DNA of 53,248 nt from an uncultured Clostridia bacterium (GTDB lineage Bacteria; Bacillota; Clostridia; Monoglobales; Monoglobaceae). Within the stretch, counting starts at the first letter, position 1, and each line of letters starts with the position of its first letter. The notes under the pieces are model-generated. The model ran no database searches and was not told the origin of the DNA. It saw only the letters and a list, made by a program, of their open reading frames with translations. The stretch spans positions 1-53,248 of the forward strand of contig CANQQJ010000024.1 of the NCBI GenBank assembly GCA_947625905.1, written 5' to 3'. A program made the position numbers and the translations under genes. This document shows, one piece after another, positions 21,722-31,300 of this stretch.

Positions 21722-22575
21722 AAAACAAGCTTAAAGAAAATATAATGAGCGGCGTGTTCCTGTTCTGCGCCTGCGTGTCGATACTGGCGGTGGCGCTGAT
21801 ATGCGTGTTTCTGTTCGCGAACGGGATCCCCGCCATGAAAAAAATAGGGCTGTTTGACTTCCTGCTCGGCAAGAAGTGGAAGCCCGGCAACGATATCTAC
21901 GGAATTCTGCCGATGATATTGGGCAGCGTGTACGTCACGGCGGGAGCGATCGTGATAGGCGTGCCGATCGGCATTTTGGCGGCGGTGTTTATGACCCGTT
22001 TCTGTCCCGATAAGCTCAGCAAATTACTAAAACCGGCGGTCGATCTGCTGGCGGGCATACCCTCGGTCGTGTACGGTTTTTTCGGGCTGATGGTGATCGT
22101 GCCCGCCGTGAGGAAAATTTTCGGCGGCAGCGGCACGAGCATGCTGGCCGCGTCGATAGTGTTAGGGATAATGATACTGCCGACGATAATATCGGTCAGC
22201 GAGTCGTCGCTCAGAGCTGTTCCGGAAAGCTATTACGAGGGCGCCCGCGCGCTGGGAGCAACGCACGAGCGGTCGGTGTTTATGACGGTGCTGCCCGCCG
22301 CAAAGTCCGGAGTTACGGCGGGCGTCATACTGGGAATAGGCCGCGCCATAGGCGAGACGATGGCGGTCATTATGGTGGCGGGAAACCAAGCCGCCATGCC
22401 GGGCGGACTGACGCGCGGCGTCAGGACCATGACGGCCAATATAGTTCTGGAAATGGGCTACGCCGCCGACCTGCACCGCGAGGCTCTGATCGCCACGGCG
22501 GTTGTGCTGTTCGTTTTCATTCTGATAATCAATCTCAGCTTTTCGCTGCTTAAAAGGAGGTCCGAAAGCAAATGA
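21718..22575 (+). CDS. pstC: Phosphate ABC transporter permease PstC
   Basis: A 285-residue integral membrane protein with six predicted hydrophobic segments, beginning VFLFCACVSILAVALICVFLF. The permease loop EGARALGATHERSVFMTVLP is the EAA motif that contacts the PstB ATPase. FGLMVIVPAVRKIFGG and GIPSVVYGFF are family signatures. It forms the phosphate channel with PstA. ATGA overlaps join it to both pstS and pstA, giving strict translational coupling. Confidence 0.94.
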   Translation: MKNKLKENIMSGVFLFCACVSILAVALICVFLFANGIPAMKKIGLFDFLLGKKWKPGNDIYGILPMILGSVYVTAGAIVIGVPIGILAAVFMTRFCPDKLSKLLKPAVDLLAGIPSVVYGFFGLMVIVPAVRKIFGGSGTSMLAASIVLGIMILPTIISVSESSLRAVPESYYEGARALGATHERSVFMTVLPAAKSGVTAGVILGIGRAIGETMAVIMVAGNQAAMPGGLTRGVRTMTANIVLEMGYAADLHREALIATAVVLFVFILIINLSFSLLKRRSESK

Positions 22576-23447
22576 CCAAAACAACGGCTATATCAAAAAC
22601 GGCTCCGCGAAAAAGCGGCGGCGTTTCGGAAGCGAAAGCGCAGGCCGCGGTGCTTCGAACGCTTGTGTATTTCGCGGCATGCCTCACGTTCGGCGCGCTT
22701 CTGTGCCTGATAATCTATATATTTATAAAGGGCATCCCGAATCTTTCGCTCGATCTGTTCAGCCCCGCATACAACTCCGAAAACGTGTCGCTCTTCCCGG
22801 CGCTCATAAACACCGTGATCATGACGCTGCTGTCGCTGCTTATCGCGGTGCCGCTGGGAGTGTTTTCCGCGATCTATCTTGTGGAATACGCGAAACGCGG
22901 CAACAAACTTGTCGGACTCGTCAGAATAACGACCGAGACCCTGCAGGGCATACCCTCGATCGTGTACGGCCTGTTCGGGTTCCTGCTGTTTGTAACAACG
23001 TTTTCGTGGGGCTACTCGCTGCTCGCGGGCGCGCTGACGCTGGTTATAATGATACTTCCGGTGATCATGCGCACCACCGAGGAAGCGCTGAAGTCGGTGC
23101 CCGACTCGTACCGCGAGGGCAGCTTCGGACTGGGCGCGGGACGGCTGCGGACCGTATTTAGAATAGTGCTGCCCTCGGCCGTGCCCGGGATCCTGTCGGG
23201 CGTTGTGCTGTCAACGGGCAGGATCGTGGGCGAGACCGCGGCGCTGATATACACCGCGGGAACGGTGGCGCAGGTGCCGTCTAACCTTTTTGGATCGGGC
23301 CGTACGATGGCGGTCCATCTGTACGCGCTGTGGAGCGAGGGCCTTAACACCGAACAATCATACGCCACAGCGGTAGTGCTGCTGCTTATTGTGGTGCTGC
23401 TCAACGCGGCCTCGGGAGCACTTGCCAAAAAAATCACACTGAAATAA
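22572..23447 (+). CDS. pstA: Phosphate ABC transporter permease PstA
   Basis: A 291-residue membrane protein with six hydrophobic segments. The conserved GIPSIVYGLFGFLLF and the EAA loop YREGSFGLGAGRLRTVFRIVLP are clear. The N-terminal 30 residues are a basic, low-complexity extension (KTAPRKSGGVSEAKAQ). It pairs with PstC. The start overlaps the end of pstC by four bases. Confidence 0.94.
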   Translation: MTKTTAISKTAPRKSGGVSEAKAQAAVLRTLVYFAACLTFGALLCLIIYIFIKGIPNLSLDLFSPAYNSENVSLFPALINTVIMTLLSLLIAVPLGVFSAIYLVEYAKRGNKLVGLVRITTETLQGIPSIVYGLFGFLLFVTTFSWGYSLLAGALTLVIMILPVIMRTTEEALKSVPDSYREGSFGLGAGRLRTVFRIVLPSAVPGILSGVVLSTGRIVGETAALIYTAGTVAQVPSNLFGSGRTMAVHLYALWSEGLNTEQSYATAVVLLLIVVLLNAASGALAKKITLK

Positions 23448-23464
23448 TTTAAGAGGATAAAAAC

Positions 23465-24217
23465 ATGGAAAATATTATAAGCATAAAAAACTTAGATCTG
23501 CACTACGGCGATTTCCACGCTCTGAAAAAGGTGAGCATGGATATCCCGAAAAATCAAATCACCGCGTTTATCGGCCCATCGGGCTGCGGAAAGTCGACCC
23601 TGCTCAAAACACTCAACCGCATGAACGATCTTGTTGAGGGCTGCCGCGTCGACGGCGAGGTAACGCTTTGCGGCGCGGACATTTATAAAGAGCTCGACCC
23701 CAACGACCTGCGCAAGCGGGTAGGCGTGGTTTTCCAAAAGCCCAATCCGTTCCCGATGAGCATTTACGACAACATCGCCTACGGTCCAAGGACCCACGGC
23801 ATTCGCTCAAAGTCAAAGCTTGACGAGATCGTTGAAAAGTCGCTGCGGGACGCGGCGATCTGGGACGAGGTGAAGGACAGACTGAAAAAGAGCGCACTCG
23901 GAATGTCGGGCGGACAGCAGCAAAGGCTGTGCATAGCCCGCGCCCTGGCGGTCAAGCCCGAGGTGCTGCTGATGGACGAGCCGACCTCGGCTCTCGACCC
24001 GATCTCGACTTCCAAGATAGAGGACCTTGCGCTTGAGCTGAAAAAGAGTTATACTATAGTTATAGTCACTCACAGCATGCAGCAGGCCGTCCGCATCTCG
24101 GACAAGACCGCTTTCTTCCTTTTGGGAGAGGTCGTGGAGCAGGGCGGCACCGAGCAAATATTCTCGATGCCGAAAGACAAGAGGACCGAAGATTATATTA
24201 CAGGAAGGTTTGGATAA
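23465..24217 (+). CDS. pstB: Phosphate ABC transporter ATPase PstB
   Basis: A 250-residue ATPase. Walker A is GPSGCGKST, the Q-loop is [20 protein letters not shown] (a PstB hallmark), the signature is [15 protein letters not shown], Walker B is [12 protein letters not shown] and the switch His is in [12 protein letters not shown]. It energises PstC-PstA. It lies 17 bases after pstA, with AAGAGGA upstream, and just before phoU. Confidence 0.96.
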   Translation: MENIISIKNLDLHYGDFHALKKVSMDIPKNQITAFIGPSGCGKSTLLKTLNRMNDLVEGCRVDGEVTLCGADIYKELDPNDLRKRVGVVFQKPNPFPMSIYDNIAYGPRTHGIRSKSKLDEIVEKSLRDAAIWDEVKDRLKKSALGMSGGQQQRLCIARALAVKPEVLLMDEPTSALDPISTSKIEDLALELKKSYTIVIVTHSMQQAVRISDKTAFFLLGEVVEQGGTEQIFSMPKDKRTEDYITGRFG

Positions 24218-24221
24218 TGCT

Positions 24222-24860
24222 ATGAGAGATAATTTTAACAGACAGCTCGACGAGCTGAACAGAGAAATGACCGACATGGGCGCTCTGTGCGAGAGCGCAA
24301 TTGAAGACGCGGTGAAAGCGCTGCTCCGCCGCGACAAAAATGCGGCGAAAAGCGTTGCCGCGATCGAGGAAGAGATAAACCGAGCCGAGCGCGACATTGA
24401 GAGCCTCTGCCTCAAGCTGCTGCTCAGGCAGCAGCCGGTGGCCGCGGACCTGCGCGCGGTGTCCTCGGCGCTCAAAATGATAACCGACATGGAGAGGATC
24501 GGCGACCAGGCGGCGGATATCGCCGAAATTGTCCGCCACGCAGATTTTGACGACAGCTTTGACAATGAACACATCAAAAAAATGGCGGACGGAGTTTCGA
24601 AAATGGTGACCGAGAGCGTGGACGCGTTCGTTGAGCGGGACCTTAATGCGGCGAAAGACGTCATGCGGCGCGACGATGATATCGACCGTTGGTTCAAGGA
24701 ATCCTGCGCCGAGCTGGCGGAATATATAGGCGCGAACCCGCAAAAGGCCGCCTCGGCTCTTGATTTGATGATGACCGCGAAATATCTTGAGCGCATAGGC
24801 GACCATGCGGTAAATGTCGCCGAATGGGTGGAATTTTCCGTGACCGGCGAGCACAGATGA
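24222..24860 (+). CDS. phoU: Phosphate signalling protein PhoU
   Basis: A 212-residue all-helical protein made of two PhoU repeats, each with an acidic metal-binding signature (EEEINRAERDIESLCLKLL; later RRDDDIDRWFKESCAEL), and with the typical DMERIGDQAADIAEI and YLERIGDHAVNVAEW. The start at 24222 is preferred over an in-frame TTG at 24210, which is too close to the ribosome site. It links PstB activity to the PhoR kinase and restrains phosphate uptake. Confidence 0.94.
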   Translation: MRDNFNRQLDELNREMTDMGALCESAIEDAVKALLRRDKNAAKSVAAIEEEINRAERDIESLCLKLLLRQQPVAADLRAVSSALKMITDMERIGDQAADIAEIVRHADFDDSFDNEHIKKMADGVSKMVTESVDAFVERDLNAAKDVMRRDDDIDRWFKESCAELAEYIGANPQKAASALDLMMTAKYLERIGDHAVNVAEWVEFSVTGEHR

Positions 24861-24900
24861 TAAATCCCGCAAAGATTTAAAAGACAGGAGAAAAGATATT

Positions 24901-25581
24901 ATGATTTATTGCGTTGAGGACGACGGAGGCATCCGCGAGCTTGTTGTGTACAGTCTCAGAAACACGGGCTTTGAGGCAAAGGGCTTCGAGAGCGGGGGAC
25001 CCTTGTTTGACGCTCTTAAAAACGGCGGCAGACCCGAGCTTATACTGCTTGACATAATGCTGCCCGGCGAGGACGGACTGAGCATTTTAAAAAAACTGCG
25101 CTCCGCTCCCGACACCCGCGATATTCCGGTGATACTTCTGACGGCCAAAAACGCCGAATTCGACAAGGTGAGCGGCCTTGACGGCGGCGCCGACGACTAT
25201 GTGACAAAGCCGTTCGGGATCATGGAGCTTATATCCAGGATCAAGGCGGTGCTGCGCCGCAGCGGCGGCGCGGCGGAAAGCAAAGCCGACGAGGAATATT
25301 CCGCCTTCGGCGTGAGCCTCAACGTGAAAAAACATATCGTAACGTCAGGCGGCGACGAGATCGAGCTGACTTTAAAAGAATTTGAAGTCCTGCGTCTGCT
25401 GCTCAAGAACCGCGGCTCGGTCATGACCCGAGACACGCTGCTCGACCGCGTGTGGGGTTATGACTTTGACGGCGAGACCCGAACGGTCGACGTTCACATA
25501 AGGACCCTGCGCCGCAAGCTGGGCGATCGCGGAAGCATAATCAAAACAGTGCGCGGCGTGGGCTACAGAATCGAGGATTGA
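24901..25581 (+). CDS. phoB: PhoB/PhoP-type response regulator
   Basis: A 226-residue OmpR-family regulator. The receiver domain (1-115) has the acidic pair ED7-8, the phosphoacceptor Asp51 in LLLDIMLPGEDG, a Thr in LLTAKN and a Lys in VTKPFG. The winged helix (about 130-226) includes ELTLKEFEVLRLLL and TVDVHIRTLRRKLGD. Its position after phoU and before a PhoR-like kinase identifies it as the phosphate regulator. It should bind the repeats upstream of pstS. Confidence 0.9.
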   Translation: MIYCVEDDGGIRELVVYSLRNTGFEAKGFESGGPLFDALKNGGRPELILLDIMLPGEDGLSILKKLRSAPDTRDIPVILLTAKNAEFDKVSGLDGGADDYVTKPFGIMELISRIKAVLRRSGGAAESKADEEYSAFGVSLNVKKHIVTSGGDEIELTLKEFEVLRLLLKNRGSVMTRDTLLDRVWGYDFDGETRTVDVHIRTLRRKLGDRGSIIKTVRGVGYRIED

Positions 25582-25587
25582 CGGCAA

Positions 25588-26961
25588 GTGGCAAAAAACA
25601 TTTTTAAAGGCGGCTCGGCAAAGCTGAGCTCAAAAATATTCCGCGGGATCACCGCCGTTGTGATAGCGGGCGTTGTGATAACCGCGATCATTTCATCGGT
25701 TTTGTTTCACTCCGAATTTTCCCGCGAGATCAAATCCGAGATCAAATCCGAGACGCGATATCTGGCCGAGCTCGCCGATACCGTCGGGGTCTCGGAATTA
25801 AAATCGGCTGTTCCCGACGGGCGCGTGACGATGATCGCCGCAGACGGCTCGGTTGTTTTTGACAGCCGCGCGGACAGTGAGGCGGCGGAAAATCACTCAA
25901 ACCGCCCCGAGATCAAACAGGCGCTCGAGAGCGGCGAGGGCGAGAGCACGCGCGTTTCAAAAACCTTCGGCAAGAAAAATTATTACTACGCGCTGCGTCT
26001 GAGTGACGGCGGAGTTATCCGCGTCTCCCGCGAGACCTCGAGCATATTCGGCGCGGTGTTCGGCGCGGCGCCCGGAATACTGCTGGCGGTGCTGCTGCTT
26101 ATCGGGCTGGCGATGGCCGCGGCCGGCGCGCTGACCCGCTCGATAATAAGGCCGATAAACGATCTCGACCTTGACAAACCCCTCGAATATGAGGTGTATA
26201 CGGAACTGGACCCGCTGCTTGAGAGAGTCGATGAGCAGAACAAAAAGATGATGATCCAAATCAACGAGGCGCGGGAGGCCGAGAAAATGCGCCGCGAATT
26301 TTCGGCAAACGTTTCACACGAGCTCAAAACGCCGCTGACTACCATTATGGGATGCAGCGAAATTTTAAAAGAGGGCATAGTTGACCCGAAGGACGTGAAC
26401 GGATTTTTAGAGCGCATTAATTCCGAGTCAAAACGCCTGCTGGCGCTGATAGACGACATAATCAGCCTGTCGGGGCTTGACGAGGGCGGCGGGAACATAG
26501 AGATGACCGCCACGGACCTTTTGGAGATCGCGCGCGAAGCCGCCGAAAGCCTTGAGTTTAAAGCGGAAAAGCGCGGTATAAGCATATCCGTGTCGGGAAC
26601 CGGACAAACCGTCCGCGGCAGCCGCGGACTGCTGCACGAAATGATATACAACCTCTGCGACAACGCCGTGAGATACAACCGCGACGGCGGATACGTCAAT
26701 ATCACTGTCGGCGGCGAAGGCGGCAGACCGTTTGTGTCGGTCAGGGACAACGGGATCGGCATTCCCGAGGCGGACCGCGAGCGCGTGTTCGAACGGTTCT
26801 ACCGCGTGGACAAAAGCCACTCAAAAGAGACGGGCGGCACAGGTCTCGGACTCTCGATAGTAAAGCACGCGGCGCAAATACACGGCGCCGAGATAAGTCT
26901 AAAAAGCGAGCCCGGTAAGGGCACAGAAATAAAAATTACATTTCCGAATTTCAGGTTTTAG
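25588..26961 (+). CDS. phoR: PhoR-type sensor histidine kinase
   Basis: A 457-residue membrane kinase starting with a GTG at 25588, six bases after phoB. The first membrane segment is AVVIAGVVITAIISSVLF. A sensor loop of about 120 residues follows, then a second membrane segment (ILLAVLLLIGLAMAAAGAL), a short linker and HisKA with SHELKTPLTTIMG (phosphorylated His near 244). HATPase motifs are NLCDNAVRYN (N box), VRDNGIGIPE (G1) and GGTGLGLSIVKH (G2). There is no PAS domain in the cytoplasmic part, unlike many PhoR proteins. Confidence 0.9.
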   Translation: MAKNIFKGGSAKLSSKIFRGITAVVIAGVVITAIISSVLFHSEFSREIKSEIKSETRYLAELADTVGVSELKSAVPDGRVTMIAADGSVVFDSRADSEAAENHSNRPEIKQALESGEGESTRVSKTFGKKNYYYALRLSDGGVIRVSRETSSIFGAVFGAAPGILLAVLLLIGLAMAAAGALTRSIIRPINDLDLDKPLEYEVYTELDPLLERVDEQNKKMMIQINEAREAEKMRREFSANVSHELKTPLTTIMGCSEILKEGIVDPKDVNGFLERINSESKRLLALIDDIISLSGLDEGGGNIEMTATDLLEIAREAAESLEFKAEKRGISISVSGTGQTVRGSRGLLHEMIYNLCDNAVRYNRDGGYVNITVGGEGGRPFVSVRDNGIGIPEADRERVFERFYRVDKSHSKETGGTGLGLSIVKHAAQIHGAEISLKSEPGKGTEIKITFPNFRF

Positions 26962-26969
26962 ACATAAGA

Positions 26970-27007
26970 TTACCGCCGAGGCTGTCCCCCGGCGGTGATA
27001 GTTTTTA
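26970..27007 (+). terminator. Terminator of the pst-pho operon
   Basis: ACCGCCG and CGGCGGT pair across a short loop and are followed by GATAGTTTTT. It lies between the convergent phoR and aldo/keto reductase genes. Confidence 0.7.
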
Positions 27008-27023
27008 GTTTTCGATGAGCCGC

Positions 27024-28142
27024 TTACGCCAGCGCGGCGCTTGCTTTTTCGAGCTCGTCTCTTATTTTTATGTGCTGCGGGCAGGCTTCCTCGCACCTTC
27101 CGCATTTTATGCAATCCTCGGCTCCGGCCAAGCCGTGGCCGTTCACCAGCCATCCCAGCTGATGCTTTGCAGCGGCCTTATCGCCGTAAATGGTCATAAT
27201 GTTCATTGCGGTAAAGGTGCCCGATATGCCGATGTTTTTCGGGCAGACCTTGGCGCAGTAGTTGCAGACCGTGCAGGGAATGATCGGCATTTTCGCCATC
27301 TCCTCCCGCGCCTTGTCGAGCGCAGCTCGCTGAGCGTCGGTCAGGCCCGTGAAGCCTTTCATGTAAGACAGATTATCCTCTGTTTGCTCAACGCTGCTCA
27401 TGCCCGACAGCACGGTTATAACGCCGTCAAGGTCGGCCGCGAAACGTATCGCCCACGACGCGCATGACATATCGGGCTCCGCCTCTTTCAGGATTTTTTT
27501 CACGCACTCGTGCGGATTCGCCAGCATGCCGCCCTTGACCGGCTCCATGATTATGATGGGAATGTTGTGCTTCCTCGCGACCTCATAGCAGCCGCGTGAC
27601 TGTATCGCGCAGTTGTCCCAATCGGCATAGTTGATCTGAAGCTGCACGAATTCCATCTCGGAATGCTTGTTTAAAATATCTTCAAGCTCCTGCGGTGTCG
27701 AGTGGAACGAGAAGCCTACGTGCTTTATCAGGCCCTCGGCCTTCTTTTGCATAACAAAATCCCAAATATTAAAATCGTCAAAAAATTTGGTGCGCCCCTC
27801 ACCCAGGTTGTGGAGCAGATAAAAATCAAAATATCCCGCGCCCGTCACCTTCAACGAGTTCTCAAACTGAGCGATCGCGTCCTCCCGCGTCTTGCAGTTT
27901 ATCCAGGCCGCCATTTTGGTCGCGAGCTTGTAGCTCTCTCTGGGATAGCGGTCCACCAGCGCCCTGCCTATCGCGCTCTCGCTCTCGCCGTATGCCCAGG
28001 CGGTGTCGAAGTAATTGAATCCCGCTTCCATGAACTTATCGACCATCACTTTGACCTGCTCGACGTCGATCTTTTTGTCGATCGTCGGCAGCCGCATGAG
28101 CCCGAAGCCCAGCTTGCCTATGCCTTCATACAGATCCGACAT
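27024..28142 (-). CDS. Aldo/keto reductase with C-terminal ferredoxin-type [4Fe-4S] domain (second copy)
   Basis: A 372-residue protein. The start at 28142 (MSDLYEGIGKLGFGLMRLPT) follows AGGGG and is preferred to a longer frame. The barrel carries YFDTAWAYGESESAIGRAL and KHVGFSFHS, and the C-terminal part carries CTVCNYCAKVCPKNI and CIKCGRCEEACPQHI for iron-sulfur clusters. The family matches the gene at 5385-6416 but the two are clearly diverged, so they probably serve different substrates. It is a single gene with a perfect promoter at 28189-28217. Confidence 0.88.
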   Translation of the reverse strand: MSDLYEGIGKLGFGLMRLPTIDKKIDVEQVKVMVDKFMEAGFNYFDTAWAYGESESAIGRALVDRYPRESYKLATKMAAWINCKTREDAIAQFENSLKVTGAGYFDFYLLHNLGEGRTKFFDDFNIWDFVMQKKAEGLIKHVGFSFHSTPQELEDILNKHSEMEFVQLQINYADWDNCAIQSRGCYEVARKHNIPIIIMEPVKGGMLANPHECVKKILKEAEPDMSCASWAIRFAADLDGVITVLSGMSSVEQTEDNLSYMKGFTGLTDAQRAALDKAREEMAKMPIIPCTVCNYCAKVCPKNIGISGTFTAMNIMTIYGDKAAAKHQLGWLVNGHGLAGAEDCIKCGRCEEACPQHIKIRDELEKASAALA

Positions 28143-28188
28143 ATGTATTCCCCTTTCTCTGTAAATTAAACCGAATATTGATGTCTTT

Positions 28189-28217
28189 ATTATAATATAT
28201 GCCGGCGCGAAAGTCAA
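28189..28217 (-). promoter_or_regulatory. Promoter of the second aldo/keto reductase
   Basis: Minus-strand TTGACT (28212-28217), a 17-base spacer and TATAAT (28189-28194). Confidence 0.85.
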
Positions 28218-28246
28218 ATTAAAAAAACTGATAACAGGCCATTTAC

Positions 28247-28294
28247 CCACCTCCGTCTGCGGCAAGCCGCAGCCACCTCCTCCCGGGAGGAGGC
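28247..28294. repeat. REP-like hairpin element, copy 1
   Basis: CCCACCTCCGTC is followed by a hairpin (TGCGGCAAGCCGCA), then CCACCTCCTCCCGGGAGGAGG. The same frame, with a different central hairpin, occurs at 34470-34525 on the other side of the pectin methylesterase gene. Elements of this pattern are scattered through many gut Firmicutes genomes. Confidence 0.65.
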
Positions 28295-28295
28295 A

Positions 28296-28326
28296 TAAAA
28301 AAGCACCTCCCCGATTGGGGAGGCGC
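28296..28326 (-). terminator. Terminator of the pectin methylesterase gene
   Basis: Minus-strand GCGCCTCCCC and GGGGAGGTGC pair around AATC, followed by TTTTTT. Confidence 0.85.
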
Positions 28327-28339
28327 TGAATTTTCAGGA

Positions 28340-31300
28340 TCAGATCCTGCTCATAACCGCGGCGAATTCGGCTCTGGTTATGGGCGACTGCGGATCAAAC
28401 GCTCCGGCGTCGTTTCCGGTCATAACCTGCTTCATTGTGCAGAACATTACGCCTTCAACCGCCCAGTCGGAAATTTGACTGAGGTCGGTATACTCAAGCT
28501 GAATTGCCCATTCGCCCGTTGGGCCTTCGCCCTTGTAGGCGTAGTAGCCGGTGATGATCTTCGCAGCCTGCTCGCGCGTTACGGGGTCGTTGGGAGCAAA
28601 CATATTGTCTCCAATACCGTCAACTATTCCGTTGGCCGCCGCCCACGCGATGTAGGGAGCGTAGTATTCATTCGGGTCAACATCCGTGAACGGTGATGCC
28701 GCCGATGTGTCGGCCTTGTCGAATCTGCCGAGTATCGTGACAAGCATACCGCGGGTCAGAGTGTCATTGGGGCCGAACAGAGTTTCGCTTTCGCCGTTCA
28801 TGATTCCCATTGAATAAACATTCTGAACATAGGGATAATACCAATCTGTCGCCGCCACGTCAGTGAATGGCATCTGTACCTCGCCTGTCGCGGGGCCGGG
28901 TCCTGTGATAGTGGTATCGGGCGCCGCGGTCGCAGCTGGCTCGCTTGCGGCTGTCGCCGTCGGTGTAGGCGTTGCCGCAGCAGTCGTTCCGCCTGTTGAG
29001 AAGTTGGAGTTTGTACCTGTGCCGAGTGTGCCATACGAGGGTTTGCGCGTAGGCATGGGAGCCGATGTGGACTCGCCCGAAGGTTCTGGTGTATTCTCGG
29101 TCGGAGGCTCGGTTGTCGGTCCGTTCGTCGGCTCGGGAGCCGGCGTCGCCTCAAATGTGTTGGAAACCTCTATATCCACGGAATAGGCGTTGCCCTGAGC
29201 GTCGTCAATAACAACGGTATTTACGCCGTTTGGCAGAGTATTCAGGAATTCGGACTTAAACGTAATAACACCGTTTTCGACCGTGTAGCTTTCCATGGGA
29301 ACAGAAACTCCGTTAATCGTTACCTGTGTAACGCTCACCGATGGATTGGGAAGTGCGACAACAACATTCTCCGGAGACTCTCCGTCAAATACTTGGCTTT
29401 CAAGGGGTTCGGGTGTTGTTTCCGTTCCCGGTGTAGGTGTTGCCTCGGTTCCGGGCGTAGGAGTTGATTCCGTTCCCGGTGTAGGTGTGATTTCCGTTCC
29501 CGGTGTAGGTGTTGATTCCGTTCCCGGTGTGGGCGTTGATTCCGCTCCCGGTGTTGGCGTTGCTTCAATTCCCGGTGTAGGCGTTGCCTCGGTTCCCGGT
29601 GTGGGCGTTGATTCCATTCCGGGTGTAGCTGTAGGCTCTACCGTTCCGGGGGTGGGCGTTGCCTCGGTTCCGGGTGTGGGCTTGGGAGCTTCGGTCTCCT
29701 CCGGAGCAGGGGTCTCGTCAGGTTTCGGCGTGGGAGCGTTCGGGTCGGCAATCAGTTTCAAATACTTAAAGTTGCCCACATATTTGCCCGCTCCTGCGCC
29801 CGTGATCTCAATAGTCACTTGTCCTTTCGCCGTTTTATTTGAAATATCGACCGTAAAGTCTTGATAATCATTCCAGCCCGATGTTCCCAGGTCTCTAAAT
29901 TCGGCGACAACGGTTTCACCCACTTTGACGGTCAAGTTTACCTTGTTGGGATTGTTGTTTGTGCCCGTCTCTTTAGACATATTTATGACTGCCTTTGCGT
30001 ATTTTCCGGCAAGGTCAATTTCGGGAAGCGTAAATACGGCTATATCATCCGATGTCGCCTTAACACTGTCCGGACGGATAATATCTCCGTCGGTCATCAT
30101 TTTTCCGCCGTTTGACGTTGTGATCGAATTCTCTCCGAAATTCAGCGTCGCGGAGCCGTCGGCATTTTCAGTGATCGTGCCGTATTGCGTCGCCGCATCC
30201 GGCGTCGGTTCCGGCTCGGGAGTTGTGGCTGTCGGAGGGTCTTTGACCGTCTCTCCATCGGCCAACACTCTTTTGTATGTAACCCAGACGTCGCGCATTT
30301 TAAACACTTCCGGACCTGGCGTTATAACCATGATGAGCTTGCCTTTTTCATATTTTGTCGGAAATTCGGCAAATTTGTATGATTCGGTTTTATTGTTTGA
30401 GCCCGTGCCCTCCATGGTTATTGTTTGGTCTTTATAGTTAATATAGACCGTGACCTTTGAGGGAACTCCCTTTTCAAACTTTCCGCAGGCGTTGAGCCAT
30501 TGATTCGGAGTATTGTCGGAACCGCTGAAGCCGCCTGTTCCCGAGTCGATCGTGTCAAGCTGGTTCCAATGGCCGAGCTTTGAATAGAGGAATCTTGACG
30601 CTATGTCGTTTCCGTCTCCTCTGAGCTCAATAAATCCGTTGCCTGTCGTTTCGGGCGTGACGTCGAGCGTATATGTGACGGTGATCACATCGCTTTTCAG
30701 AATGTCATCATCGGCGCCGTTTGATTTTGCCAAAGCGATCAAATCATACGTCTTGTTTCCGTCTGTATTGGCATAGGAAATATTTGTGCTTATCGTCTCA
30801 TCGACCTGCTTTTCGGCTTTAATATTGAGCGGAACCGCTATACCTGTTTGACCTTTAACAGTCATCTCGCCGTTTTCGGGAGATGTGATCGTAAAATCAT
30901 CACTCGAAGACACGATCTTAATATCATAATCTATTCCTTCCGCGGTGGCAGGAATATTATCGATTGTGTCGGCGGCTGTTTTCTCTCCCTTATTGACGGT
31001 TACGGTCTGAGCCTTGATCAAAGCGCCATTTTTCGTTATCGAAATATTGTAGCCGCAGTCCTCAGCAGCCGCTGCTGTGGCGCTTATAGTAACAGACATA
31101 CTAAACACATTTTCAATGTCTGTCGTAGGCGTGATCTCGATTGGAATTATCGCCTTATCTCCGTAATCCTTGTTAGTTGCACTTCTGGCATAGAGCGTGA
31201 TCTCACTTTCGATAGGATCCTCGCCGGGCGCGGGGCGAGTAACTATGATCTTGGTCCCGTCCGCTGATATGACTGCGTTTGGCGAAGATGACTCCCACTT